Notes: generated by a model not told the origin, from the sequence alone. Counted from the stretch's first letter, positions 18,202-26,540 are shown. The stretch is DNA of 64,000 nucleotides from Streptomyces sp. ITFR-16 (GCF_031844705.1 NZ_CP134609.1:1860001-1924000), one strand, 5' to 3'. Program-made: numbers and translations.

Positions 18202-19089
18202 GTGCCGGACCTGACCGAACAGGACGTGCACACCCCGGCGGGCGCCGGCGCGGACGCCTGGACGGGCTTCCTCGCCGCGCCCGCGCACCCGGGCGGCTCC
18301 GGGGTGCTCGTCCTCTCCGGATCCAGCGGCCGGATCGAGAGAGACCGCTGCCGGCTGCTGGCCCGGCAGGGCCTGACCGCCCTGTCGGTCCAGTGGTTCG
18401 GCGGACCGGGCCAGCCGCCCGGCATCTGCGAAGTCCCGCTGGAGACGCTGGTGTCCGCCACCGAGTGGCTGCGTGCGCACGGCGCACGGCGCCTCGGCGT
18501 CCTGGGCCTGTCCAAGGGAGCCGAGGCCGCGCTGCACCTGTCGGTGCTCCGGCCGGACATCGACGCCGTGGTGGCGCTCTCCCCCACCTGGGTCACCTGG
18601 GCCAACGTCGGCCCCGGCCGGGACGGGCGGGCCCTGCCCCTGCGGTCCTCCTGGACCTGGAAGGGCGAGCCGCTGCCGTTCGTGCCCTACGACGACGACT
18701 GGACCCCGGCGGAGCCGGAGAGCGCGCCCGTCTCGGTACTCGGCTGGTACGAGCAGAGCCTGCGGACGCACGCGGACCGGGTCCCGGCCGCAGCCATCGC
18801 GGTGGAGCGGTCCGCCGCCGCGCTCGTCCTGGTGGCGGGCGGCGACGACCTGATGTGGCCCTCGCTGCGGTTCGCCGAGGAGCTGGCCGCCCGGCGCCGG
18901 GCCGCGGGCCGTCCGGTCCGGCTGGTCGGCCGCGCCGACGCCGGACACCGCCCGCGACTGCCCGGCGAGGCACCCGCCGCCGCCTCCGCCCTCTTCCGGC
19001 ACGGGGGTTCGCCCTCGGCCGACGCGGCGCTCGGAGCGGCCGCGTGGCCCTGCGTCCTCGACGCGCTGCGCGGCCCCGGCCCGGGATGA
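18202..19089 (+). CDS. Alpha/beta hydrolase of the acyl-CoA thioesterase/BAAT C-terminal type
   Basis: 295 residues. The nucleophile elbow GLSKGAEAALHLS, the late acid motif VLVAGGDDLMWPS and a final histidine in ADAGHRPRLPGE form a catalytic triad of the BAAT_C/dienelactone-hydrolase type. The N-terminal about 60 residues are short compared with full acyl-CoA thioesterases. The start is a GTG 5 nt after the SIS stop, so the two genes form an operon. In this setting it may remove an acyl group from a sugar derivative or a CoA ester, but no substrate can be named. Confidence 0.8.
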   Translation: MPDLTEQDVHTPAGAGADAWTGFLAAPAHPGGSGVLVLSGSSGRIERDRCRLLARQGLTALSVQWFGGPGQPPGICEVPLETLVSATEWLRAHGARRLGVLGLSKGAEAALHLSVLRPDIDAVVALSPTWVTWANVGPGRDGRALPLRSSWTWKGEPLPFVPYDDDWTPAEPESAPVSVLGWYEQSLRTHADRVPAAAIAVERSAAALVLVAGGDDLMWPSLRFAEELAARRRAAGRPVRLVGRADAGHRPRLPGEAPAAASALFRHGGSPSADAALGAAAWPCVLDALRGPGPG

Positions 19090-19096
19090 GGACCGG

Positions 19097-19633
19097 TCAG
19101 GACTCCTCGAAGTAGGCGTCCAGGACCGCGTCGAAGCCTTCCGTCCACTCCTTGAGGCTGCTGCGGGCGGCCGCCTCGACCTCCGCGTTGAACCAGCGCC
19201 GGGTCGACATGTGGACCGTGACGGTGAACCGCCGGCCGAAACGGGCCGGCTTCAGCTCGACCGCGCCGATCTCGTCCCAGCGGAAGTCGGCCTCCTGGTC
19301 GTCCAGCGTGAACCGGATGCCCGCACGGTCGGCGGAGATCGACCCGCGCCGGTCGCTCACCTCGAACGAGGGCCCGTCGGCAGCCCCGTCCTCACCCGCG
19401 TCGCTCTCGTCCTTCTCGTTCTTCGCGTCCTCCTCGTCCTCCGCGTCGGCGACGGGCTCCGCATCCTCGGACACCGGCTCCGCGGCGGCGTCGTCGGACA
19501 CGGGCTCCTCGGTCCGCTCCGGCTCCTCCGGCGCCGTTCCGGCGGGTCGGGGGGCCGTGAGACCAGGGATGTACGCCGGGTCTGTCCCTGCGGCGTACGC
19601 GGGCTGAGTGTTCGGATCTATGCGCTGCTCCAC
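19097..19633 (-). CDS. Hypothetical protein with acidic linker and C-terminal PH-like domain
   Basis: 178 residues. Residues 1-85 are low-complexity and strongly acidic (runs of D, E and A with repeated EPVSED-like units), which suggests a flexible region. Residues 88-178 (SFEVSDRRGSISADRAGIRFTLDDQEADFRWDEIGAVEL, then HMSTRRWFNAEVEA) look like a small beta-rich PH-like fold. No signal peptide or membrane segment is seen. It ends 8 nt from the convergent BAAT-like gene. Function unknown. Confidence 0.75.
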   Translation of the reverse strand: MEQRIDPNTQPAYAAGTDPAYIPGLTAPRPAGTAPEEPERTEEPVSDDAAAEPVSEDAEPVADAEDEEDAKNEKDESDAGEDGAADGPSFEVSDRRGSISADRAGIRFTLDDQEADFRWDEIGAVELKPARFGRRFTVTVHMSTRRWFNAEVEAAARSSLKEWTEGFDAVLDAYFEES

Positions 19634-19705
19634 GGCGGGCAGTATGGCCGACGAACCTGTACGGGGCCAGTGAGCCCGTGTTCACCCGCGCCGCCGGTGC
19701 CGGGA

Positions 19706-19739
19706 GGACGGGGGCGGGCGGTTCCGTCCGCCCCCGTCC
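19706..19739 (-). terminator. Hairpin terminator of the GH74 gene
   Basis: A 12-bp perfect stem (GGACGGGGGCGG at 19706-19717, complement at 19728-19739) with a 10-nt loop lies 8 nt beyond the stop of the xyloglucanase gene on the minus strand. Confidence 0.75.
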
Positions 19740-19746
19740 GTACCGG

Positions 19747-22458
19747 TCAGCCGGACGCGCAGACCTCGTCCCCCAGAGCGAACGCGGCCGGTGCGCCGTT
19801 GCCGCCCGACAGGGTGCCGGTGAACCCGAATCCGGCCGAGGCGCCCGGCGCCACCCTGCTGTTCCACCCGGCGTCGGCGGCCGTCACCCTCGCCCCGTCC
19901 TGGGTGGGCGTGGCGTTCCACATCTGGCCGACCCGCTGCCCGTTGGGGAAGGTCCAGCCGAGCCGCCAGCCGTCGAGGGCCGTGCTCCCGGTGTTGGTGA
20001 GAGTCACCTCCGCCCGGAAGCCGCCGGCCCACTGGTCGGTCACCTCGTAGGACACCGAACAGGCCGCGTCCCCGGGCGGGTTACCCGGGTCGGTGCCGGG
20101 GTCCGTACCCGGGTCGGTGCCGCCCCCGTCGCCGTCCGAGGAGTCGCCGTACAGGATGCCGCGCCCGTTGGTGGAGACGTAGACGCGCCCGTAGACGCGC
20201 GGGTCACCGGTGATCGAGGCACCGGTCCAGCCCCACTGGTGCGCGTCGTCGTTGATCCGGGTCCAGCTCACGCCCGCGTCGGTCGACCGGAAGATGCCGC
20301 GCACCCCGCCGATCTTCGCGGTGACGAACAGCGTCCGGTACGAGGCTCCGGCGGCGGCCTTGCCGAAGCCGACGGAGTCCGCCTGCTCCACCCCGGTCAG
20401 CTCGGTGAACGTCGCCCCCGAGTCGGTGGAGTGCCACAGGCCGTACGCCCCCGCCGTGCTGCCGCCCGCGAGCCACACGTCGCCCTCGGTACCGGGCACC
20501 GCCCCGAAGCGGACATTGCCCTCGGTGGGCAGACCGCTCGACGCCTTCGGCGTGAAGGTGGCGCCGCCGTCCGTCGAGAGGTAGAAGGTGCCCGCGTGGA
20601 ATCCGTAGAACTTCTTCGGGTTCTTCCGGTCGGACTCGACGCTCGCCCCGGCCGGGATCCCGCTGGACGCCGCCCATGAACTCCCGTACCCGGTCGTGTG
20701 GTGGACGCCCGCGCCCTCCGGGCTCCACACGAAACCGCTGCCGTCGGCGGCCGCCGCGACTGTGCCGCCGCCGGTCACCCCGGAGGGCTCGGAACCCTGG
20801 AACCAGTGGGCGCCGTTGTCCGTGGAGAAGCCGATGTGCGGGGCGGCGTCCGCGCTGCCGACCCGGACGACCGTGTCCGGGCTGCTCTCCGCGAAGTCGA
20901 TGCCGGTGGTCGAGGTCAGGCTGGGCGAGGTGAACATCATGTCCGGCACGGCGTCGAGATCGGTGTGCCGGAAGCCGCCGATGTCGCCGAGCGCGCTGAG
21001 CAGCGGGGCCCCGGACGGCGGGCTCGCCAGGTCGTTGACGGCGGTCTCCTCGATGCCCTTCACCATCGGGGTGATGGTGAACTGCCCGCCGGAGTCCCAG
21101 TTCCGCAGGTTCTCGGTGCCGTAGACCGTCGCACCGGTGCCATACATCATCCGGTCGGAGTCGAACGGGTCGATCTCCAGCGCCTCGGTCATCCAGCCCA
21201 GCTTCGGCGTGGTCTCCGGCGGCGCCGGGTTGGCTCCCCAGGTCAGCCAGGGCACCGAGGAGACGTCCTGGGTGAAGCGGTTGGTGCGGTCGGGGTAACT
21301 GCTGTAGTCCCAGGCCCGGGTCCAGGTCGCCCCGCTGTCCGTGGAGCGGAAGATCTGGGTGTCCGGCCACCAGGAGCTGTACGCGGTGGCCATCAGGGTG
21401 CCGGGCCGCTGCCGGTCCACCGTCAGACCGCTGAAGCCGTAGTAGGTGTCCGCCTCGGCGACCGGGCTGACGTCCTTCCACTCACCGGTCGCGGTGGTGT
21501 ACCTCCAGATCCGGCCCTTGCCCCCGTCGTAGGGTCCGCCGGTGTCGCTCAGGGTCAGATAGAGGTAGCCGTCGGCGGAGTCGAGCACCCCCTTGTGGGC
21601 CAGGTACCCGGTCGGCTGTCCGGCGATCCTCGACCAGGTGGCGCCGCCGTCCGTGGAGCGGTAGACGGTGTTGTCCTTGTCGGCGACCCCGACGTAGATG
21701 TCCTGGGTCGCACTGCCGGCGCTGCCCGTGCGCTCGTCGAAGGTCACCCAGACGATGCCCTGGTTGTCGTTGCCGTACCCACTGGTGTCGGTGGGATCCT
21801 GGGCGTAGTTCCCCGGGTTCGGGAACGCGGTCACCTCTGCCCAGGTCACCCCCGCATCCGTGGAACGCCACAGGCCGTGGCCGCTGGGCGCGCCCAGGTA
21901 CAGCACGGAGTTCTTGTTCGGGTCGACCGCGAGCCGCTCCCCCATGCCCCGGCCCGGCATGTTGCCGCCGAGCTTGAACGGCAGGGTGGCCGCCTTCCAG
22001 CTGGCACCCCGGTCGAAGGAGCGCAGCACGGCACCGTTGGTCGGGTCCCAGTCGTTGGTGTACGTGCCCACGGCGGCGTACACGTTGTCCGGGTCGGCCG
22101 CGTCCGAGGCGAGGCTGACCACACCGGTCCACCCCCAGTGGTCCCAGTCCACCCAGTCGAGCAGCGGGGTCCACCGCTTGCCGGACTGGTCCCAGCGGTA
22201 GGCCCCGCCGATGTCGGTACGGGCGTAGGCGAGATTCTTCTCGGACCGGTTGAAGACGATGCCGGGGACGAACCCGCCGCCGTCGATCCGGACGTTCTTC
22301 CAGTCGTACGTGTCCGCCGCCAGGGACACATCGGATGCCTGGGCCGTGGGGGCGAGGGGGGCGGTTCTCGCCGACGCCGGGGCGCCGGCGGCGAGCAGCC
22401 CGGCGGTGAGCGTGAGTGCCGCCACCAGGGCAGCAAGGGGTCTGGCGCTTGAGCGCAC
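19747..22458 (-). CDS. Secreted GH74 xyloglucanase with C-terminal CBM2
   Basis: 903 residues from GTG 22458 (AGAGGA about 8 nt upstream). A Sec signal peptide ends near ASARTAP. The catalytic region is two seven-bladed propellers with repeated Asp-box/BNR motifs (STDGGATW, STDSGATW, STDAGVSW). The conserved aspartates of family 74 are visible in RTDIGGAYRWD and in SALGDIGGFRHTD. A short Thr/Pro/Asp/Gly linker with three GTDP repeats joins to a family 2 cellulose-binding module (about 800-903, with paired cysteines at CSVSYEV and DEVCASG and conserved tryptophans). The enzyme should hydrolyse xyloglucan or related beta-1,4-glucan chains in plant cell walls. A CebR-type box lies 59 nt upstream. 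Confidence 0.93.
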   Translation of the reverse strand: MRSSARPLAALVAALTLTAGLLAAGAPASARTAPLAPTAQASDVSLAADTYDWKNVRIDGGGFVPGIVFNRSEKNLAYARTDIGGAYRWDQSGKRWTPLLDWVDWDHWGWTGVVSLASDAADPDNVYAAVGTYTNDWDPTNGAVLRSFDRGASWKAATLPFKLGGNMPGRGMGERLAVDPNKNSVLYLGAPSGHGLWRSTDAGVTWAEVTAFPNPGNYAQDPTDTSGYGNDNQGIVWVTFDERTGSAGSATQDIYVGVADKDNTVYRSTDGGATWSRIAGQPTGYLAHKGVLDSADGYLYLTLSDTGGPYDGGKGRIWRYTTATGEWKDVSPVAEADTYYGFSGLTVDRQRPGTLMATAYSSWWPDTQIFRSTDSGATWTRAWDYSSYPDRTNRFTQDVSSVPWLTWGANPAPPETTPKLGWMTEALEIDPFDSDRMMYGTGATVYGTENLRNWDSGGQFTITPMVKGIEETAVNDLASPPSGAPLLSALGDIGGFRHTDLDAVPDMMFTSPSLTSTTGIDFAESSPDTVVRVGSADAAPHIGFSTDNGAHWFQGSEPSGVTGGGTVAAAADGSGFVWSPEGAGVHHTTGYGSSWAASSGIPAGASVESDRKNPKKFYGFHAGTFYLSTDGGATFTPKASSGLPTEGNVRFGAVPGTEGDVWLAGGSTAGAYGLWHSTDSGATFTELTGVEQADSVGFGKAAAGASYRTLFVTAKIGGVRGIFRSTDAGVSWTRINDDAHQWGWTGASITGDPRVYGRVYVSTNGRGILYGDSSDGDGGGTDPGTDPGTDPGNPPGDAACSVSYEVTDQWAGGFRAEVTLTNTGSTALDGWRLGWTFPNGQRVGQMWNATPTQDGARVTAADAGWNSRVAPGASAGFGFTGTLSGGNGAPAAFALGDEVCASG

Positions 22459-22516
22459 GGAAACGTCCTCTCCGAGCAGGACCGCCGACAGCGGCGGCAC
22501 GGGGCGGGTACGGATT

Positions 22517-22530
22517 TGGGAGCGCTCCCA
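22517..22530. promoter_or_regulatory. CebR-type operator (perfect palindrome)
   Basis: TGGGAGCGCTCCCA is a perfect 14-bp palindrome 58 bp upstream of the GH74 start codon. It matches the consensus operator of CebR, the LacI-family repressor of cellobiose and cello-oligosaccharide uptake and cellulase genes in Streptomyces. No cebR gene is in the window. The gene is therefore expected to be induced by cello-oligosaccharides. Confidence 0.85.
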
Positions 22531-22628
22531 TTCGCGACCCGATGGTAGCGGCGCGCACCCGGCGCGAGAAGAGCGGCGGCAGGGTTCATCGGATGACTTC
22601 CGGCGCCACGAGCCCCGGCGGGCCGGTC

Positions 22629-23318
22629 TCAGCGCCCGTGGGGTGACTGGTGCACGCGCCGCAGTTCCAGCGGGGCCGGCGGGGGCAGGGGCGCGGTGCG
22701 GCCGGCCCTGAAGGACTGGAGCAGATAGCCGACCAGCCGGCGCGACGCGGCTGCCGAGACCTCCGGGGAGCCCTCGGCGACACCGCAGTTGGCCAGCAGG
22801 AGCAGGGTGACGTCGCCGGGGTGGAAGTCGGCCCGGAGCTGTCCGGCCTCCTGGGCGCGGCGGACCAGCCGGGCGATGCCCTCCTCGGCGCGGGCGCGTT
22901 CGCCGTCGATGTCGACGGCGTCGGGGAACCGGGCGAGGAACGCGGCGGTGAAGCCCCGGTCCGCGGCCTGCATCGCGCACACCTTCTCGATCAGGGTGCA
23001 GAACCCGCGCCAGGGGTCGGGGTCGTCGAGCGCCTCGTCGAGGACGGCACCGCACTGCGCGAACTGCTCGGCGAAGGCCTCCGTGATGAGCGCGGCACGG
23101 GTGGGGAAGCGCCGGTAGAGCGTGGCGACCCCGACGCCGGCGCGGCGGGCGATCGCGGTGACAGGCACATCGATGCCCTGGGCCGCGTAGGCCTCGCGGG
23201 CCGCTTCGAGGATGCGGTCGCGGTTGTGCCGGGCGTCGGCCCGCAGCCCTTCGGACCGCGTGGCGGCGAGCGGTTCCGCTGCGGCGACGAGGGATTTTTG
23301 AGAGGGCTGAGCAGGCAT
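22629..23318 (-). CDS. TetR-family transcriptional regulator
   Basis: 229 residues. A helix-turn-helix domain at about 30-75 (NRDRILEAAREAYAAQGIDVPVTAIARRAGVGVATLYRRFPTRAALI) is followed by a C-terminal ligand-binding domain (FTAAFLARFPD, VTLLLLANCGV). The ATG at 23318 is preferred, and an alternative start lies 33 nt upstream. It is divergent from an MDR reductase with overlapping palindromes between them, so it very likely represses both. The C-terminus is Pro/Arg-rich. Confidence 0.9.
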   Translation of the reverse strand: MPAQPSQKSLVAAAEPLAATRSEGLRADARHNRDRILEAAREAYAAQGIDVPVTAIARRAGVGVATLYRRFPTRAALITEAFAEQFAQCGAVLDEALDDPDPWRGFCTLIEKVCAMQAADRGFTAAFLARFPDAVDIDGERARAEEGIARLVRRAQEAGQLRADFHPGDVTLLLLANCGVAEGSPEVSAAASRRLVGYLLQSFRAGRTAPLPPPAPLELRRVHQSPHGR

Positions 23319-23324
23319 GTCTCT

Positions 23325-23358
23325 CACTTTACGGTAAGTGGAAGGTGCCATCCACTTA
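23325..23358. promoter_or_regulatory. Overlapping palindromes, candidate operator of the adjacent TetR
   Basis: TAAGTGGA (23335-23342) and TCCACTTA (23351-23358) form a perfect 8-bp inverted repeat with an 8-nt spacer. A second repeat, CACTT...AAGTG (23325-23329 and 23336-23340), overlaps it. The element starts 7 bp upstream of the TetR start and is 75 bp before the MDR gene, as expected for autoregulation and control of the divergent gene. Confidence 0.65.
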
Positions 23359-23432
23359 GCCTGTTAGCTTGAGGAAACGCAAGCGGAACGATCGCTCCGC
23401 TCACGGTTCCCGAGACGGATCAGGACACGGAC

Positions 23433-24389
23433 ATGGACGAGATGCGCGCAGCCCTCTACGACCGCTACGGCCCCCCGGAGGTGCTGTACACGGGCCGCGT
23501 CCCCGTGCCCGAGGCCGGACCCGGCGAGGTGCTTGTCCGGGTCCGGGCCGTGGGGGTCAACGGCGGTGAGCTCTCCGGCCGGGCCGGAAAGGTGCGGCTG
23601 GTGACCGGCCGCCGCTTCCCCCAGCGCACCGGGATCGACTTCGCCGGGGAGGTCGCGGCGGTGGGCCCGTCGGTGACCGGGGTACGGACGGGCGAGCAGG
23701 TGTGGGGCGTGCTGCCCCGGCGGTTCGGCAGCGCGGCGGAGTACGTCACGATCGGCGCGGGCCGCATCTCCCCCTCGCCGGCCGACCTGACCCCGGCGGA
23801 GGCGGTGTCCCTGCTGGCGGGCGGGACGACGAGCCTGACCGCCCTGACCGCCAAGGCGCGCCTGAAGCCCGGCGAACGGCTGCTGGTGCGGGGAGGCAGC
23901 GGCGGCGTCGGCAGCGTCGCGGTCCAGCTCGGCAAGGCACTCGGTGCCCATGTCACCGCGCTGGCGGGGGCGGACAACCTCGGCTTCGTACGCGGTCTGG
24001 GCGCGGACGAGGTCTTCGACTACCGCACGACCGGGCCCGCCGGACTGGGCGCCTTCGACGTCATCATGGACACGGTGGGCACCCGGCACCGCGCGTACCG
24101 CACGCTGCTGGCCCCCGGCGGGCGCATGGTGGCGATCGCCTTCGACCTGGACCACCTCGCCTCGTCCCTCGGGTACATCGCCGCGTCGGTGGTCCACGGC
24201 AGGGGCCGGGTCCGGTTCTTCAGCGGGAACCCGCGCACCGCGCTGCTCACCCGGCTGGCCCGCTACGCGGAGAACGGTGAGATCCGCCCGATCGTGGACA
24301 CCGTGTGGCCGCTCGACGACCTCGCGGGCGCGCACCGGGCCCTGGAGGCGGGCGGCGTCCGGGGCAAGCACGTCGTCGAGATCGGCTGA
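23433..24389 (+). CDS. Zinc-free MDR-family NADP-dependent reductase (quinone oxidoreductase type)
   Basis: 318 residues. The GroES-like N-terminal half (ALYDRYGPPEVLYTGRVPVPEAGPGEVLVRV, GIDFAGEVAAVG) and the Rossmann motif GGSGGVGSVAVQLGKALG identify the medium-chain dehydrogenase/reductase superfamily, quinone-oxidoreductase branch. No zinc-binding cysteine cluster is visible. It should reduce small carbonyl or quinone compounds with NADPH. It is transcribed away from the TetR regulator and ends 6 nt from the convergent Zn-ribbon gene. Confidence 0.9.
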   Translation: MDEMRAALYDRYGPPEVLYTGRVPVPEAGPGEVLVRVRAVGVNGGELSGRAGKVRLVTGRRFPQRTGIDFAGEVAAVGPSVTGVRTGEQVWGVLPRRFGSAAEYVTIGAGRISPSPADLTPAEAVSLLAGGTTSLTALTAKARLKPGERLLVRGGSGGVGSVAVQLGKALGAHVTALAGADNLGFVRGLGADEVFDYRTTGPAGLGAFDVIMDTVGTRHRAYRTLLAPGGRMVAIAFDLDHLASSLGYIAASVVHGRGRVRFFSGNPRTALLTRLARYAENGEIRPIVDTVWPLDDLAGAHRALEAGGVRGKHVVEIG

Positions 24390-24395
24390 CGGGCG

Positions 24396-24794
24396 TCAGT
24401 ACCAGTCGGCCATGCGGGGCGGGTCGCAGAGTTCGAGCACCACTTCTCCCGCCTCGGAGACCGTGCCGCCGACGGGCCGGACCCGGTCGCCCACGTTGAC
24501 GAGGTGGGGTGCGGCGCCCACGATCCGGCAGCGGTAGACGAAGCCCTCGGGGAAGCGGACCAGGGACTCGTTGCGCATCACGCGCGAGTAGCGGTTCACG
24601 ACGTGGGACCGCACGACCACGCCGTGCCCGTCGCTGCGTTCCGCTTCGAGGTCGCTCGACGCGCAGACGGGGCACAGGAGGGTGCGGAACGACGCCGTGC
24701 CGCACCATCGGCACACCTGGTAGACCAGGCCTTCGGTGCGCGGTTCCGCCGCGTCGGGGGCCGCCGTCCCCACGTCGGTTCCGGTACTGAACAC
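24396..24794 (-). CDS. Zn-ribbon/OB-fold (DUF35-type) protein
   Basis: 132 residues. A four-cysteine rubredoxin-like zinc ribbon (CRWCGTASFRTLLCPVC) is followed by an OB-fold domain (VVRSHVVNRYSRV... FPEGFVYRCRIV... GDRVRPVGGTV). This architecture matches DUF35 proteins, which act with thiolases and hydroxyacyl-CoA enzymes as CoA-binding partners, but no thiolase is adjacent. The GTG at 24794 has GGGAGG 7 nt upstream. The promoter carries operators of the same type as those upstream of etfB, so it is probably in the same regulon. Its role is uncertain. Confidence 0.85.
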   Translation of the reverse strand: MFSTGTDVGTAAPDAAEPRTEGLVYQVCRWCGTASFRTLLCPVCASSDLEAERSDGHGVVVRSHVVNRYSRVMRNESLVRFPEGFVYRCRIVGAAPHLVNVGDRVRPVGGTVSEAGEVVLELCDPPRMADWY

Positions 24795-24856
24795 GTTCGG
24801 CCTCCCGCGCTCGACTCGGTCGCCGCACCTCCGGCGGCGGCACACCGGCACCGTAT

Positions 24857-24892
24857 GGCACTTAGTGCCAGCGCGTAAAGGTACTCAGTGCC
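24857..24892. promoter_or_regulatory. Two operator copies upstream of the Zn-ribbon gene
   Basis: GGCACTTAGTGCC (24857-24869, perfect palindrome, also flanked by T/A) and GGTACTCAGTGCC (24880-24892) are two copies of a GGYACT-n-AGTRCC motif, 23 bp apart. They lie between the TetR stop and the Zn-ribbon gene, 62-98 bp upstream of its GTG. The same motif occurs before etfB. Confidence 0.75.
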
Positions 24893-24934
24893 GAAAGTTA
24901 CCGAAGCCTTCCGGGAGCCTCCCGGGGCGGCGGT

Positions 24935-25642
24935 TCACTCCCCGCCGAGCGCCGACTCGATGCGCTGCACCACGCGCCACATCGGGGCGCCCTTCGGGGC
25001 GACCATGACGATCACCTCGTCGTCGGACGCACCGGCCGCGGGTCCGCCGGCCGCCTGCCCCCACACCGTACGGACGAGCTCCAGCGCGCGGTCCACCTCG
25101 GCCCCCGCGTCACCCTCGCCGCCCGAACGCAGCCAGGACCGCAGCCCGTTGTTGTGCGCGGCGACCACCGAGGCCGCGATCATCTCGGCGCGCAGAGCGG
25201 CGTCCGGGGTGCCCTCCCAGCTCCGCTCCAGATAGCCGGCCATGGTCCGCTCGTAGCGGCGCACGACGGACAGTTCATAGGTGCGCAGCCCCGGCACCTC
25301 CCGGGTGAGCCGGTAGCGCTGTACGGAGAACTCCGGGTTCTCCGCGTACATCCGCAGCACCAGCCGGGCCGCGTCGCACACCGCGTCGACGGGGTCGCCC
25401 TCGCCGTCGGCGGCCGCCAGGAACGCGGTCATGTCCGCGAGGCAGCGCTCGTGGTCGGGGAAGACCGCGTCCTCCTTGGAGGGGAAGTAGCGGAAGAACG
25501 AGCGCCGCCCGACCCCCGCTCTGGCGACAATGTCGTCCACCGTGGTCCGCTCGAAGCCGCGCTCCATGAAGAGCCCGAAGGCCGCCTCGGCGAGCACATC
25601 ACGCATGGGGGGCTTCTTGGCGGGCCCGCGGTCATCGGTCAT
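24935..25642 (-). CDS. TetR-family regulator (etf-linked)
   Basis: 235 residues. An N-terminal HTH of the family (MRDVLAEAAFGLFMERGFERTTVDDIVARAGVGRRSFFRYFPSKEDAVF, about 12-60) is followed by a helical sensor domain (FSVQRYRLTREVPGLRTYELSVVRRYERTMAGYLE). It is divergent from etfBA, and operator-like palindromes lie in the promoters on both sides of it. It is the obvious candidate to bind them and repress etfBA, itself and the Zn-ribbon gene. The effector is unknown; a CoA or aromatic acid would fit the ETF context. Confidence 0.9.
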   Translation of the reverse strand: MTDDRGPAKKPPMRDVLAEAAFGLFMERGFERTTVDDIVARAGVGRRSFFRYFPSKEDAVFPDHERCLADMTAFLAAADGEGDPVDAVCDAARLVLRMYAENPEFSVQRYRLTREVPGLRTYELSVVRRYERTMAGYLERSWEGTPDAALRAEMIAASVVAAHNNGLRSWLRSGGEGDAGAEVDRALELVRTVWGQAAGGPAAGASDDEVIVMVAPKGAPMWRVVQRIESALGGE

Positions 25643-25674
25643 GCCGGGAAACGTAGCACCGAAAGCGCGATATC

Positions 25675-25709
25675 GGCACTGGGTACCTTTACGAAGGGTA
25701 CTGAGTGCC
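25675..25709. promoter_or_regulatory. Two operator copies between the TetR gene and etfB
   Basis: GGCACTGGGTACC (25675-25687) and GGTACTGAGTGCC (25697-25709) are two palindromic copies of the GGYACT-n-AGTRCC motif (the first with a G for A in its half-site), start-to-start 22 bp. They are within the 112-bp divergent region, 33 bp from the TetR start and 46 bp from the etfB start. Confidence 0.78.
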
Positions 25710-25754
25710 ATAGGATCGGCGACAGACACACCACCAGGTACAGGGAGAGCCGGC

Positions 25755-26540
25755 GTGAGCTTGAGGATCGTTGTCTGTGTGAAGTACGTGCCCGACGCGA
25801 CCGGTGACCGGCATTTCGCCGATGACCTGACGTTGGATCGTGAGGATGTCGACGGTCTGTTGTCGGAGCTGGATGAGTATGCGGTCGAGCAGGCGTTGCG
25901 GATCGCGGACGCGGCGGATGATGCGGAGGTCACTGTGTTGACGGTGGGTCCGGAGGATGCCAGGGACGCGTTGCGCAAGGCGTTGTCGATGGGTGCGGAC
26001 AAGGCGGTTCACGTCGAGGACGACGATCTGCATGGTACGGATGTGATCGGGACGTCGTTGGTGCTGGCGAAGGCGGTCGAGGAGACGGGTTATGACCTGG
26101 TGATCTCGGGGATGGCGTCGACGGACGGGGCGATGGGTGTGGTTCCGGCGCTGCTCGCGGAGCGGCTGGGTGTGCCGCAGGTGACGCTGCTGTCCGAGGT
26201 GTCGGTGGAGGGCGGTGTGGTGCGGGGGCGCCGGGATGGTGACAGTGCGTCGGAGCGGTTGGAGGCGTCGTTGCCGGCGGTGGTGTCGGTGACCGACCAG
26301 TCGGGTGAGGCCCGGTATCCGTCGTTCAAGGGGATCATGGCGGCGAAGAAGAAGCCGGTGCGGTCGCTGGATCTGGATGATCTGGGGATCGGGGCGGAGG
26401 AGGTCGGTCTGGGCGGTGCGTGGACCGCTGTCGAGTCCGCGGCGGCGCGTCCGGCGCGCACGGCGGGCACGATCGTGAAGGACGAGGGTGAGGGCGGGAA
26501 GGCTCTGGCCGAGTTCCTGGCCGGTCAGAAGTTCATCTGA
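25755..26540 (+). CDS. etfB: Electron transfer flavoprotein beta subunit
   Basis: 261 residues starting LRIVVCVKYVPDATGDRHFADDLTLDREDVDGLLSELDEYAVEQAL, the ETF beta start. DLVISGMASTDGAMGVVPALLAERLGVPQVTLLSEV (about 116-151) is the nucleotide-binding beta subunit motif. ETF carries electrons from acyl-CoA dehydrogenases to the respiratory chain through ETF dehydrogenase. GTG start at 25755. Codon use is unlike the neighbours: TTG, GAT and GGT occur often. It forms an operon with etfA (67-nt gap) under the TetR operators. Confidence 0.95.
   Translation: MSLRIVVCVKYVPDATGDRHFADDLTLDREDVDGLLSELDEYAVEQALRIADAADDAEVTVLTVGPEDARDALRKALSMGADKAVHVEDDDLHGTDVIGTSLVLAKAVEETGYDLVISGMASTDGAMGVVPALLAERLGVPQVTLLSEVSVEGGVVRGRRDGDSASERLEASLPAVVSVTDQSGEARYPSFKGIMAAKKKPVRSLDLDDLGIGAEEVGLGGAWTAVESAAARPARTAGTIVKDEGEGGKALAEFLAGQKFI

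Noticed and set aside
19380..19560. Acidic repeat as a possible genomic tandem repeat
   Set aside because: It encodes a low-complexity linker and lacks a regular nucleotide period.
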